Positions 14,530-25,240 of a stretch of 64,000 bases of DNA are shown here, piece by piece. The first letter of the stretch is position 1; the number at the start of each line of letters is the position of its first letter. The notes below the pieces were generated by a model, which was not told where the DNA came from, made no database searches, and worked only from the letters and a program-made list of their open reading frames with translations. A program made the position numbers and the translations under genes. Source of the stretch: Corticium candelabrum (Eukaryota; Porifera; Homoscleromorpha; Homosclerophorida; Plakinidae); contig NC_085089.1 of NCBI RefSeq assembly GCF_963422355.1, positions 2,928,956 to 2,992,955 of the forward strand. The letters run 5' to 3'.

Positions 14530-15436
14530 TTTCCCTCTTACCTCACTCTAGTCTTCTGCTCCATGATAGCAGGTCGAATCTTCCATTTGGACGATGGAAA
14601 TTGGAAGAGTACCGTTATCATCCTCCCGCACGGAGCCAAATCTTGTTGGCTTCAACGTGCACCAACTACACGCACAACAAAGAAAAGATAGAAACTGAAA
14701 ACGACATATACACAAAAGAAACCAATCGTCTAACGCACCTTTCATCTTTCATTTTGGCGTTGTTGGCCATTTCACATTTTGTTTGTATTTTGTGAGCGTT
14801 TCTGCTCAAAACGAATCGAAACACATCCGGTAATTACAATAAATTGAACGAACAGCCACGACTGAGTATCTCACTTTCTTTCCACGTCGCAATCCTTTAC
14901 TTCACCATCATCTTCCGCATTACTAATACTAGACATACATGTATTGTATGTGTATCCGTCTTCCATCTCGACTTCACAAGACGAAGATGATCTACAAGTA
15001 AATATTCTTTAACTCCACAGCATACGCCAACACTAGACCGTCACCGTTTTGCCCCCAAATCTTGTCGTCCATGCTTCCGTACAGTACCGGAACTGTCACG
15101 CTGCAACGAATCCTTTCTCTTGCACCCATTCTTCTTGTTTTGCTCCGATCGTCTCCCGAACGTTCCACGTTTCTCTCAACAGGTGCAATGCTTTTTGATT
15201 GATTCGATAAACGTCGCATCCGAAGCACAACGAAAGAACTGGGACGACGGCGACGTGACTTAGTAAAACGGTAGCCGCAAACTTGAATCACAACGCAGAA
15301 AAGGAACATCACCATTGCGAAAATGCAGTAAATCACACATCGCGTCAATCGCATCGTTACGAAAGCTGTCAAACACGTCATTTTTGAGCAGCAAAAGACA
15401 AACAGTCTGATATCGCTAACAGATCTAGCTGACAAT
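14530..15436 (-). pseudogene. Broken copy B of the novel membrane-protein family
   Basis: Exons 1-3 of the family can be read on the - strand: exon 1 from the Met of MTCLTAFVTMRLTRC near 15383, exon 2 near 15000-14885, and exon 3 near 14669-14545. The exon 1 donor, GTAAG in intact copies, here reads GCAAA. Exon 4 is absent, because sequence shared with 57.6 kb follows directly. The upstream CRE is mutated to TGAAGTCA. The membrane segment and basic stretch remain open. It faces copy A, giving an inverted pair. Confidence 0.7.
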
Positions 15437-16079
15437 ACTCGTATGTGAAGTCATAATACACATTGTCGTCATAATTGGTAAATTCAATGATATCAATGTT
15501 TTAATAAATTTATCGCCGTTTTTAGCAATTAAATTGACGTTATGTTGCCCTACGTCATTACCTTTTCCGTTAATATATAATTGTTAGAATTAAGGTTAAA
15601 CAAATTGGTTGACCATCGATTGATGATATTGTAATGGCGTGATCGAGTTAATTTCCAACTACTTGCAAATCTGTTGTGATATCTTGGAAGATTCGTTACA
15701 AACACTTCCACATACACAATTTCTCAATCCCCGAGTTGCCTCTACATATTTCAAGTCCAGTCTCACTCCTGGTGTAACTGGATTTCTGGCTGGTTTCGCA
15801 TCTCCTCAAAAGGTGAGGAATTTCGCTCCTGTCTTCATTAAGTAGCAATCCAACGGTTCAAAGGCCAGCTTACTGTGCTAACAAATCGTAACCTCAACCA
15901 TGCATACTCAGCTTGCCAACCGATGAAGTTAGCACGCACTGTATTTCCTACCTCTGGCAAGAGAACTACTGAAAACACATACAGTCCCATGTGGCATCCT
16001 CATTACAATAAGAGTATTTCCAACCCCTCACACATGCACATTGCACACCCACATGCGTGCACTCGGACACAAACATGCA

Positions 16080-16105
16080 CACACACGCAGTGGCATGCAC
16101 GCACA

Positions 16106-16137
<32 letters not shown>

Positions 16138-16287
16138 CACAGACACAGACATAGACACAGACACAGACACAGACACAGACACAGACACAGACACAGACAC
16201 ACACAGACACACAGACACACAGACACAGACACAGACACAGACACAGACACAGACACAGACACAGACACAGACACAGACACAGACACA

Positions 16288-16385
<98 letters not shown>

Positions 16386-16412
16386 GGCACACACACGCGC
16401 GCGCGCACACAC
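16080..16412. repeat. Large compound microsatellite
   Basis: Runs of GCAC, then (GACACA)n and (CA)n in blocks, then (CA) of more than 50 units and GCGCGC. Long frames through it on both strands are repeat artefacts. Confidence 0.95.
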
Positions 16413-17414
16413 ACATGTTGTCATGAACACATTACTTGATGCCATACAGGTATACCTCTCTTCCTGGTGTAGTATGCTAAATCATAATGCAATTCGATTT
16501 CGTCTATCGTCAAATCACCTTGATTGAGTTGTGTTTCTTCTGTTGCTCCAACTACCCCAATAAATTCATCTTTTCACTACCAACCTTGAAACTATTTTAA
16601 TTAATTAATATCGTTTGGAGGCTCAATTGCAAGCAAGTTTTGATTAGATGCTGTACATGTATGCTCTAAATCGTTTTCCTGAATTTGAAATGTTTTACTA
16701 CCTAAGACACAACCATACGCTCAAAGCATTTTCAAATAATAATCTGCACGAAGAATAAAATTTTTGGGGCAAACTTTGATTTGTCTTACCGGTTTTAGGA
16801 TTCAGGTTACCTAAACTGGACTGCGTGTTAGCGGAATTCTGAAATAGATAACACGATAAGTTGATAGTTACATTGCTTTACCCACTAGGATGCTTTGTAT
16901 ATTCATCTCTAACGCACGCTTCTATTTATGACGTCATCAATCATGTTTACAGCAGTGACCCTAGCAACAGAGTATTATGCAACCATTATTTCTACCTTTT
17001 CTGACGAGCCGTTTTCAACCGGCGCTGTTTTCGAGCAGCAATAGCCCATGATCAACTGCTAAAATCTTTATATAGACACAGAATTACGCGATACCGCAAG
17101 CAGCTCGATGCCTTAATTAACGCAAAGGAGTATCCTCTCTTATCGCACGTCTACGCGACAATGACAATGGATTGTGCGCGTCGTCAATAAATACAGTCAA
17201 TTGAAGTAGTAAAACTGGTTTGCAACAAGTTGGCAACATCATAGTCACTCACCGACAGTGTGATTGGTTCTCAAACAACGTGATTTATTAGATCGAAATG
17301 GGCATGCACTGCTAATGTATAGACGGCGAAGAGTGTTCACCTTCTCTTCCTTCCTAAGGAGGACCCAAGTTGTCCCAACATTAGTTAATTATGGCTATGT
17401 ACTCATTCTTCTAG

Positions 17415-17715
17415 ATCTTGAACAAGAACGACGAGCGTACACCTCGAATGCTAGTTGGAAACCTTCCCTTGTACCAAAGAAGCCAAAAAGTCGATTTCGG
17501 CATTGAAGATGCAATAGAAAAAGAATAGTCGGCGAACGAGTCGCCAAACTCACGTCACAACGAAACTTCAAGCATCGAAACAGCAAAAAGCAACATTTCA
17601 AAACAACCGACGATCCATCAAGGAGAAAGAGGACTCGTCCAAAAAGGATAAAGCGATTGTGCGACAGACGTGCCAATAAATTTGTTGAATTTTTGTGTTT
17701 GCACACGCTGATGAC
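17415..17715 (+). pseudogene. Decayed exon 4 of the novel family, copy C
   Basis: Similar to exon 4 of copies A and D: an EDAIEKE stretch, then RRKRTRPKRIKRL, then a Cys-rich tail remnant. The Trp codon after EDAIEKE is a TAG stop and further stops break the Cys tail. Exons 1-3 are not found 5' of it. Its 3' flank (17716-19050) is collinear with the inverted flank of copy D (62.3-60.2 kb). Confidence 0.7.
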
Positions 17716-19060
17716 TAGCTGCAGATGGACGACAGGAGTGAACGAAAGAAATTTAATTAATTAACGAGTGCAAAAATGTTGATTGAGAGAACAATTTGAT
17801 TTGTTAGTGATTGACAATGTTGTGTAGTAATTGTTGTTGCTTACACAAATACTCTGCATGTGCATACCTACTTGTGTGTGTTTCTGTGTTCGTGTACATG
17901 TACATACACTAATGAATATCAATGAATGAACAGAATAAGTCGGCCGTGTTCGAGTGCATACAGTAGTCTTCACTTTTATGCAAACGCCAAATCTTTCCAT
18001 ATCTATCTTAAGTAAATACATACATTTCACTTAATACATGTGCTTGGACAATGTTCACACTCTAACTTATATTTCACATCCACATTTCTATTTACTCTCG
18101 CGTAGTCAGACTCTACCGCCGCGTCATACTCGTAACTAGACGCTGCCTACAACTTACCCATTCCAATTAAACTTCTTCATTTATATGTCTACTCTAACTC
18201 TAACTTAAATTTACACTAATATTATAGACACTTATAATTACTATTTATCAGCATACTTACAAATTTAATCGATATATATATACACCATATGCTACATTAC
18301 AACACTAGAATTCCTACAAAATGCTACATGGCAAGTCCGCAAGCCAGACCTGTCACCAGTACACATAAGAACGGGCCGGGAGCACGTCATTACATTACTT
18401 ACAACAACCTCACTTCAAACACAACTACATGTACTATAAATGCCTTCGCTATAAACCATAATGTAGCGAATTAGTCTACCCGATATATCAAGTTTTAACG
18501 TTGGCAATGAAATGTTTATACTATATAATTGATATTAGAAACACCGCGCCTGTTGAATGAGGTCATTCACAATCGTCTTAGCTCAAGATTTACAATACAG
18601 TGATATTATTGACAACACAACAACACAGAATGCTTTCTGATATCTTTTGAGTATTCGACATTTGGCTAACAACAGTAAGTAGATCCAATTTTGTTTACCA
18701 TTGCAACATCATGAGTTTGTTCTAAAGTTTCAACATCAACAACTTTAATGCTAGCGCTTGTAATCTACTGTTAAAGTTGAAGCGTGTGCTGCTTAGCTAC
18801 ATTTTAACTTGATTGTTTGCCTTAGTACAAAGACGCTAATGACACTGAATAGTCCGACCATACGGTGGCGGTATCGAATACGGGACCTACGATACCGTAT
18901 ACGGGCCTTACCTACAAGGTAAAGCTTGTCTTGAGTCTTGACTCAAATGTGACTTTGATTCGGTCAAATTATGTTGGTTTGAAGACAACTGGAAACAACA
19001 TAAGTTGTTGTTGAATACGTTTGCGATGTCATCGTTCTTGTGGTGACTAGATTATCAACA
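17716..19060 (+). repeat. Family 3' flank, homologous to inverted 60.2-62.3 kb
   Basis: Non-coding. Landmarks shared with the reverse complement of 60.2-62.3 kb include the TCTCGCGTAGTCAGAC block, TTTGAGTATTCGACATTTG, and a segment around 18880-19030 with ACAACTGGAAACAACATAAG. No supportable gene. Confidence 0.65.
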
Positions 19061-19079
19061 TTTCTGTAGGGTAAAGTCG

Positions 19080-19501
19080 CATACTATAGTCGTCTTCAAT
19101 TCTTCGTTCACGCTTCAATCGTCTCACTCGTTTACTAAGATATGCGCGTAACAATGTTTGCGTAATCACGTGATAATGGTTGCATAGCAATAATTTCTAT
19201 CAAAGTAACGCGCGGAAACTCAAAAAACAGACTTTTCTCTTCTTTTAGCTTTTCCTTTTCGTTCCGTTTGTCACGAATAAGTCTCCTTTGCTCGTTAGTC
19301 GCGTAAGGGAGCAAAATCGAGAGTCGTTTGACTCTTCTCGCCAACAATTCACAATTGAGTCGACCCCTCGAAAGGGGTCTCTTGCTTCCATTTTTAGCGC
19401 ATATGTTATGGAGTCAAAATTGCATTCATCTGACATCGTCGTTCTGTCGATTCGTCTTTCTGTTTTGCCGTAAATCCATATGACAAGTGCTGACGCACAT
19501 A
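19080..19501. repeat. Direct repeat R1 upstream of the Helitron-like array
   Basis: About 420 bp. It recurs as 22437-22854 with roughly 85-90% identity by eye (CAATTCTTCGTTCACGCTT, CTCAAAAAACAGACTTTTC, GACAAGTGCTGACGCAC). Both copies are followed immediately by a Helitron-like 5' terminus, so repeat and element probably duplicated together. Confidence 0.75.
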
Positions 19502-19522
19502 TCTAATATATAAAGCTCAAAT

Positions 19523-19563
<41 letters not shown>

Positions 19564-20089
19564 ATGTTTGCGTTTGGCGGCCACGTCTTTTGTCCGTTCG
19601 CAATCGAAATCGGCAAGCACACTCGGCACGCACAGGCGATGGTTTGTGTAAAAAAATTAAAAAAATTATGCACCGGGTCCCCTTTCGAGAGGTTGACCCC
19701 CGCGTAAAATTTCTCGATGACGCAAACGCTACACATTCCCGTTCATTCGAACACACGCCCGCACAAGTCCTGTGTAGACCGTATGCATCGTCGTCCTTCG
19801 CAAAGCTTCGAGCGATCGAATATCTCTTGCCGACGAAACTTACTCTTCTAGCGCTTTCGTTTCTCTCCAAATTCTGATTGCATTTGCACCGAATCCAACC
19901 TACACGTTTTCTGCAGCAAGCGCTACACGGGGAGTGTGTCGATTTTGATCGAAACAAGCGCGAAGAGCAAGATCCGAATTCATTCAGCATATCCGGGACC
20001 TCGCAACAAAGATTGCACGTGACGTGTCCACAGACCTATCCTTACACTACAGTATCTTGCCCGTACGAAGGACGGGCCATGGATCCTAG
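19502..20089 (+). mobile_element. Non-autonomous Helitron-like element E1
   Basis: Starts TCTAATATATAAAGCTC and ends with a hairpin (GCCCGTACGAAGGACGGGC) followed by CTAG. These are the Helitron hallmarks: 5' TC, 3' stem-loop then CTRR, no terminal inverted repeat. It carries an internal GT microsatellite near the 5' end. Open frames are not preserved consistently across copies, so I treat it as non-coding. Confidence 0.8.
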
Positions 20090-20091
20090 TA

Positions 20092-20650
20092 TCTAATATA
20101 TAAAGCTCAAATTGTCTGTCTGTGTGTGTGTTCGCGTTTGGAGGCCACGTCTTCTGTCCGTTTGCAACCGAAATCGGCATGCACACTCAGCACGCACAGG
20201 GGAAGGTTTTCGTAAAAAATTTAAAAGATTCCGTACCGGGTCCCCTTTCAAGGGGTCGACCCCCGCGTAAAATTTCTCGATGACGCAAACGCTACGCATT
20301 CCGATTCATTCGAACACACGCCCACACCAGTTCTGTGTAGACCGTATGCATCGCCGTCCTTCGCAAAGCTTCGAGCGATCGAATATCTCTTGCCGACGAA
20401 ACTTACTCTTCTAGCGCTTTCGTTTCTCTCCAAATTCTGATTGCATTTGCACCGAATCCAACCTACACGTTTTCTGCAGCAAGCGCTACACGGCGAGTGT
20501 GTCGATTTCTATCGAAACAAGCGCGAAGAGCAAGATTCGAATTCATTCAGTACATCCGGGACCTCGCAACAAAGATTGCACGTGATTTGTCCACACCTAT
20601 CTTTAAACTACAGTATCTTGTCCGTACGAAGGACGGGCCATGTATACTAG
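20092..20650 (+). mobile_element. Non-autonomous Helitron-like element E2
   Basis: Same termini as E1, separated from it by only TA. The GT tract is short (about 4 units). Its 3' CTAG abuts the 5' TC of E3 with no spacer. Confidence 0.8.
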
Positions 20651-21223
20651 TCTAATAGATAAAGCTCAAATTGTCTCTGTGTGTTTGTGTGTGTGTGTGT
20701 GTTCGCGTTTGGAGGCCACGTCTTTTGTCCGTTCGCAACAGAAATCGGCACGCACACTCGGCACGCACAGAGGAAGGTTTGCGTAAAATATTTTTAAAAA
20801 TTACGCACAGGGTCCCCTTTCGAGGGGTCGACCCCCGTGTAAAATTTCTCGATGACGCAAGCGCTACACATTCCAGTTTATTTGAACACACGCCCACACC
20901 AGTCCTGTGTAGACTGTATGCATCGTCGCCCTTCGCAAAGCTTCGAGCAATCGAATACCTCTTGCCGACGAAACTTACTCTTCTAGCGCTTTCGTTTCTC
21001 TTCAAATTCCGATTGCATTTGCACCGAATCCAACCTACACATTTTCTGCAGCAAGCGCTACACGGGGCGTGTGTCGATTTCTATCGAAACAAGCGCGAAG
21101 AGCAGATTCGATATCATTTAGCACATCCGGGACAACGCAACAAAGATTGCACGTGACGTGTCCACAGACCTATCTTTACACTACAGTATCTTGCCCGTAC
21201 GAAAGACGGGCCATGGATCCTAG
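20651..21223 (+). mobile_element. Non-autonomous Helitron-like element E3
   Basis: Starts TCTAATAGATAAAGCTC and ends in the hairpin (one substitution in the loop) plus CTAG at 21220-21223, directly followed by the TC of E4. Confidence 0.8.
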
Positions 21224-21246
21224 TCTAATATCTAAAGCTCAAATTA

Positions 21247-21306
<60 letters not shown>

Positions 21307-21666
21307 CGCGTTTGGCGGCCACGTCTTTTGCCCGTTTACAACAGAAATCGGCACGCACACTCGGCACGCACAGAGAAAGGTTTGCGTAAAAAATTTAGAA
21401 AACTATGCACCGGGTCCCCTGTCGAGGGGTCAACCCCGCGTAAAATTTCTCGATGACGCTAACGCTGCACATTCCAGTTCATTCGAACACACGCCCACAC
21501 CAGTCCTGTGTAGACTGTACTCATCGTCGTTCTTCGCAAAGCTTCGAGCATTCGAATATCTCTTGCCGACGAAACTTACTCTTCTAGCGCTTTCATTTCT
21601 CTCCAAATTTGTGATTGCATTTGCACCGAATCCAACCTACACGTTCTCTGCAGCAAGCGTTACGTA
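21224..21666 (+). mobile_element. 3'-truncated Helitron-like element E4
   Basis: Full 5' end with a long GT tract (21250-21304). Homology stops inside the conserved body at about 21662 and switches to R-repeat-like sequence (TTACGTAGCAATAG). The hairpin end is missing. Confidence 0.75.
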
Positions 21667-21724
21667 GCAATAGTTTTTGTCAAACAAACGCTGGGACTCC
21701 GGAAACAGACTTTCAGTTGCTCTT

Positions 21725-22442
21725 CTATAGTATTTTGCGTTCAATTGTCCGAACTCGGCGTTCAATTATCCGATTCAGGCGTTCAATTATCCGTTGCTTA
21801 CGTTACGACTGTTGTGCAATATCATGGAAAACTGAATAACTTACATAGTCTGCGTTTGGGCAGCTGCTCAAATATCATCATTCATCAGCTGTCTAGTAAA
21901 CGCAATAATTTGTAATTAATCTTGACTTTGGCGTGAGTTTTTAGTGTGTGTTGTACGATAATTTCCTTTGCACTAATCTTGGTGTCCCACGTTTCCGCGG
22001 AGGTCTAACTAAGCTGTTGTGAGCGAACTGAATCTACATATCTAGGAAGCCTACAACAACGCCTTGCTCCGTCAATCGTAGTGTAATCCGCATACTTTGT
22101 AAATCGCGCGTCCTGCGTGATATCATGCAACAGTCCATCATGCGTCTTAGCAGGTTTTTAGCTAATCAAGAGATTGAATTTCACTACTTCGCTTTCCCAC
22201 CTTTCTTGAATCAATCATTTATAATTCAGCTGAAACGTGAGTGAGCATCATAGCTAGAAAGACGGCATGAAAGAAATGTGCGACTAAAATGATTATTTCT
22301 ATATTTGGTACTTTCAATTAGGACAGAACATCGGATAATTGAATGTCCGAATCGGATAACTGAACGCCTAATTCGGATAATTGACTGCCTGAATCGGATA
22401 ATTGAACGCCGAGTTCGGATAATTGAACGCAAAATACTATAG
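21725..22442. mobile_element. Foldback-type element with tandemly repeated inverted arms
   Basis: Left end CTATAGTATTTTGCGTTC, inverted at the right end (GCAAAATACTATAG). Each arm holds several tandem copies of a roughly 20-bp motif (CGTTCAATTATCCGATTCAGG and variants): three in the left arm, about five in the right. The interior is non-coding. Flanks TTGCTCTT and TTGTCTTC are similar but not identical, so the target duplication is uncertain. Confidence 0.65.
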
Positions 22443-22854
22443 TTGTCTTCAATTCTTCGTTCACGCTTAAATCGGCTCACTTGGTTATTAAAATAATTGC
22501 GTAACAATGGTCACGTAGTCACGTGATAATGGTTGCGTAGCAATAATTTCTGTCAAAGTAACACGCGGAAACTCAAAAAACAGACTTTTCTCTTCTTTTA
22601 GCTTTTCCTTTTCATTCCGTTTGTCACGTATCTGTGTCATTTGCTCTTTAGTCGGGTATGACAGCGAAATCAAGAGTCGTTTCACTTTTATCGCCAAGAA
22701 ATTGTAGTGTGTCGAGCCCTCGAAAGGGGACCATTGATTCAACTTTTAGCGCATGTGTTGCGGAGTCAAATTGCATTCATCTGGCATCGTCGTTTTGTCG
22801 ATCGGACTCTTCGTTTTGCAATAAATTCATACGACAAGTGCTGACGCACGTATA

Positions 22855-23416
22855 TCTAATATATAAAGCTCAAATTGTCTGTCTGTATGTGTGTTCGCGT
22901 TTGGAGGCCACGTCTTTTGTCCGTTTGCAACCGAAATCGGCACGCACACTCGGCACGCACAGAGGAAGATTTGCGTAAAAAAAATTTAAAAAATTACGCA
23001 CCGGGTCCTATTTCGAGGGGTCGACCCCCACGTAAAATTCTCGATGACGCAAACGCTACACATTCCGGTTCATTCGAACACACGCCCACACCAGTCCTGT
23101 GTAGACCGTATTCATCGTCGTCCTTCGCAAAGCTTCGAGCGATCGAATATCTCTTGCCGACGAAACTTACTCTTCTAGCGCTTTCGTTTCTCTCCAAATT
23201 TGTGATTGCATTTGCACCGAATCCAACCTACACGTTTTCTGCAGCAAGCGCTACACGGCGAGTGTGTCGATTTCTATCGAAACAAGCGCAAAGAGCAAGA
23301 TTCGAATTTATTCAGCATATCCGGGACCTCGCAACAAAGATTGCACGTGACGTGTCCACAGATCTATCTTTACACTACAGTATCTTGCCGTACGAAGGAC
23401 GGGCCATGTATACTAG
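22855..23416 (+). mobile_element. Helitron-like element E5
   Basis: Complete from TCTAATATATAAAGCTC to hairpin and CTAG at 23413-23416. Follows the second R repeat. Confidence 0.8.
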
Positions 23417-23422
23417 AATATA

Positions 23423-23975
23423 CTAGTATACATGGCCCGTCCTTCGTACGGGCAAGTACTAATATACATGGCCCGTCCTTCGTACGGGCAAGATACTGTA
23501 GTGTAAAAATAGGTCTGTGAACACGTCACGTGCATCTTTGTTGCGAGGTCCCGGATGCGCTGAATGAATTCGAATCTTGCCCTTCGCGCTGGTTTCGATA
23601 GAAATTGACACACTCGCCGTGTAGCGCTTGCTGCAGAAAACGTGTAGGTTGGATTCGGTGCAAATGCAATCAGAATTTGGAGAGAAACGAAAGCGCTAGA
23701 AGAGTAAGTTTCGTCGGCAATAGATATTCGATTGCTCGAAGCTTTGCGAAGGACGACGATGCATACGGTCTACACAGGACTGGTGTGGGCGTGTGTTCGA
23801 ATAAACTGGAATGTGTAGCGTTTGCGTCGTCGAGAAATTTTACGCGGGGGTCGACCCTCGAGAGGGGACCCGGTGCGTAATTTTTAATTCTTTTACGCAA
23901 ATCTTCCCCTGTGCGTGCCGAGTGTGCGTGCCGATTTCTGTTGCGAATGGACAGAAGACGTGGCCGCCAAACGCG

Positions 23976-24021
<46 letters not shown>

Positions 24022-24042
24022 ATTTGAGCTTTATATATTAGA
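23423..24042 (-). mobile_element. Inverted Helitron-like element E6 plus a stray 3' end
   Basis: On the - strand the full element runs from the TC at 24042 to the hairpin near 23465. A second copy of only the hairpin end (23423-23457) lies beyond it. With E5 it forms a head-to-head palindrome of about 560-bp arms and a short spacer. Confidence 0.8.
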
Positions 24043-25020
24043 TAAATATAACATATCTCGAGCTCAATTGACATGACAAGAGAGAGGCTCGCTTCGCTCG
24101 CCAATTATTGAAAAGAATAGTTATAACTGTAATTAGAATTTTTGAAAACAAATTTTTAGTAGAAAAATATAAACGATGTAGTTGGACTCATCTATTAATC
24201 TCATATCGCAGCCTCATCTCATCACCTCATCTCATCACCTCATCTCATTGTCTCATGGCCTCTTCTCATTGCAATATTTAATTAATTTAATGCTAACAAT
24301 AGTATTTTTAAATCAAAAATTAAATCTAAAATGTTACTACAATACTTACGTTTTATTTTTAAATAGTATTTTATTTTGTATTTGCATTTTTTTAAAATTA
24401 ATTTTTCTATTTTTGATTTCAAGTTGGCGCTCTCGTATTGTCTTGCTGTTGTTTTGCACTCGTAGCTTCTCAGTGCAGACTCGATCTCGTTGACTACACC
24501 CAAAAATACTAGTAGGTGATCGAGTGCATCATAAATATCCACCATATATATGCACATAAGAAGTAGACGATGTAAGTACATGTGTGCAAGCTGACTATCA
24601 TAAGTTGTGTCAAAGATTATATAGGTCTTAATATGGAAGGAGTCTAAGTGTTCTACACGTGTAACCGAGAGACAATTACACAAAGTCCCCGTCTAGATGT
24701 GTTTCGACAACCCAATCAATTGTAGTATAGAAATAGAGTGAGTTGTCGCGAGTGTATAACGGGTGCAAGATATACACGACATGTTGTAACTCTCCAACTG
24801 GCTACCAAAGACTACATACTGCATGTGTTGTCTAGCTAGATTTAGAAAAGTGGAAGAGTAGGTACTTCAATTGGTTTTGTGGAGCTCAAAAACGCGGCAA
24901 TCACACAAGAACACAAGTAAAAATCTTCAAAAACTAGATTTTTGTAGTAGATAAAATATATATATAATCAATTTCGCATGCAATCTTGGTAATTTCATAT
25001 TGACGCAATCTGATATTACA

Positions 25021-25215
25021 GTCTCATCGCATGGTCTTATCGCACGGTCTCGTCGCATGGTCTCATCGCGCGATCTCATCGCGTGGTCTCATCGCATGGT
25101 CTCATCGCGTGGTCTCATCGCATGGTCTCATCGCGTGATCTCATCGCGTGGTCTCATCGCATAGTCTCATCGCATGGTCTCGTCGCATGGTCTCATCGCG
25201 TGATCTCATCGCCTC
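25021..25215. repeat. 13-bp minisatellite before the first GTPase gene
   Basis: About 15 tandem variants of GGTCTCATCGCAT. Related CATCTCATCACCT runs lie at 24210-24265. It ends 25 bp before the ATG of the GTPase and is open in that frame, but the 13-bp period makes coding unlikely. Confidence 0.9.
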
Positions 25216-25240
25216 ACCTCGTTGGCAAGTTTTAACACAA

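Noticed and set aside
15966-16527. Long open frames of 130-180 codons on both strands
   Set aside because: They are entirely Cys-Val, Thr-His or Asp-Thr repeats read through the CA/GACACA microsatellite.
19522-23426. Repeated open frames of 60-180 codons in the Helitron-like units as a protein family
   Set aside because: The frames occur in several phases and on both strands, lengths differ between copies, and starts often fall in the GT tract. DNA-level conservation explains them.
25021-25215. Regular short repeats resembling a CRISPR array
   Set aside because: The 13-bp units are contiguous without unique spacers, and the context is eukaryotic.
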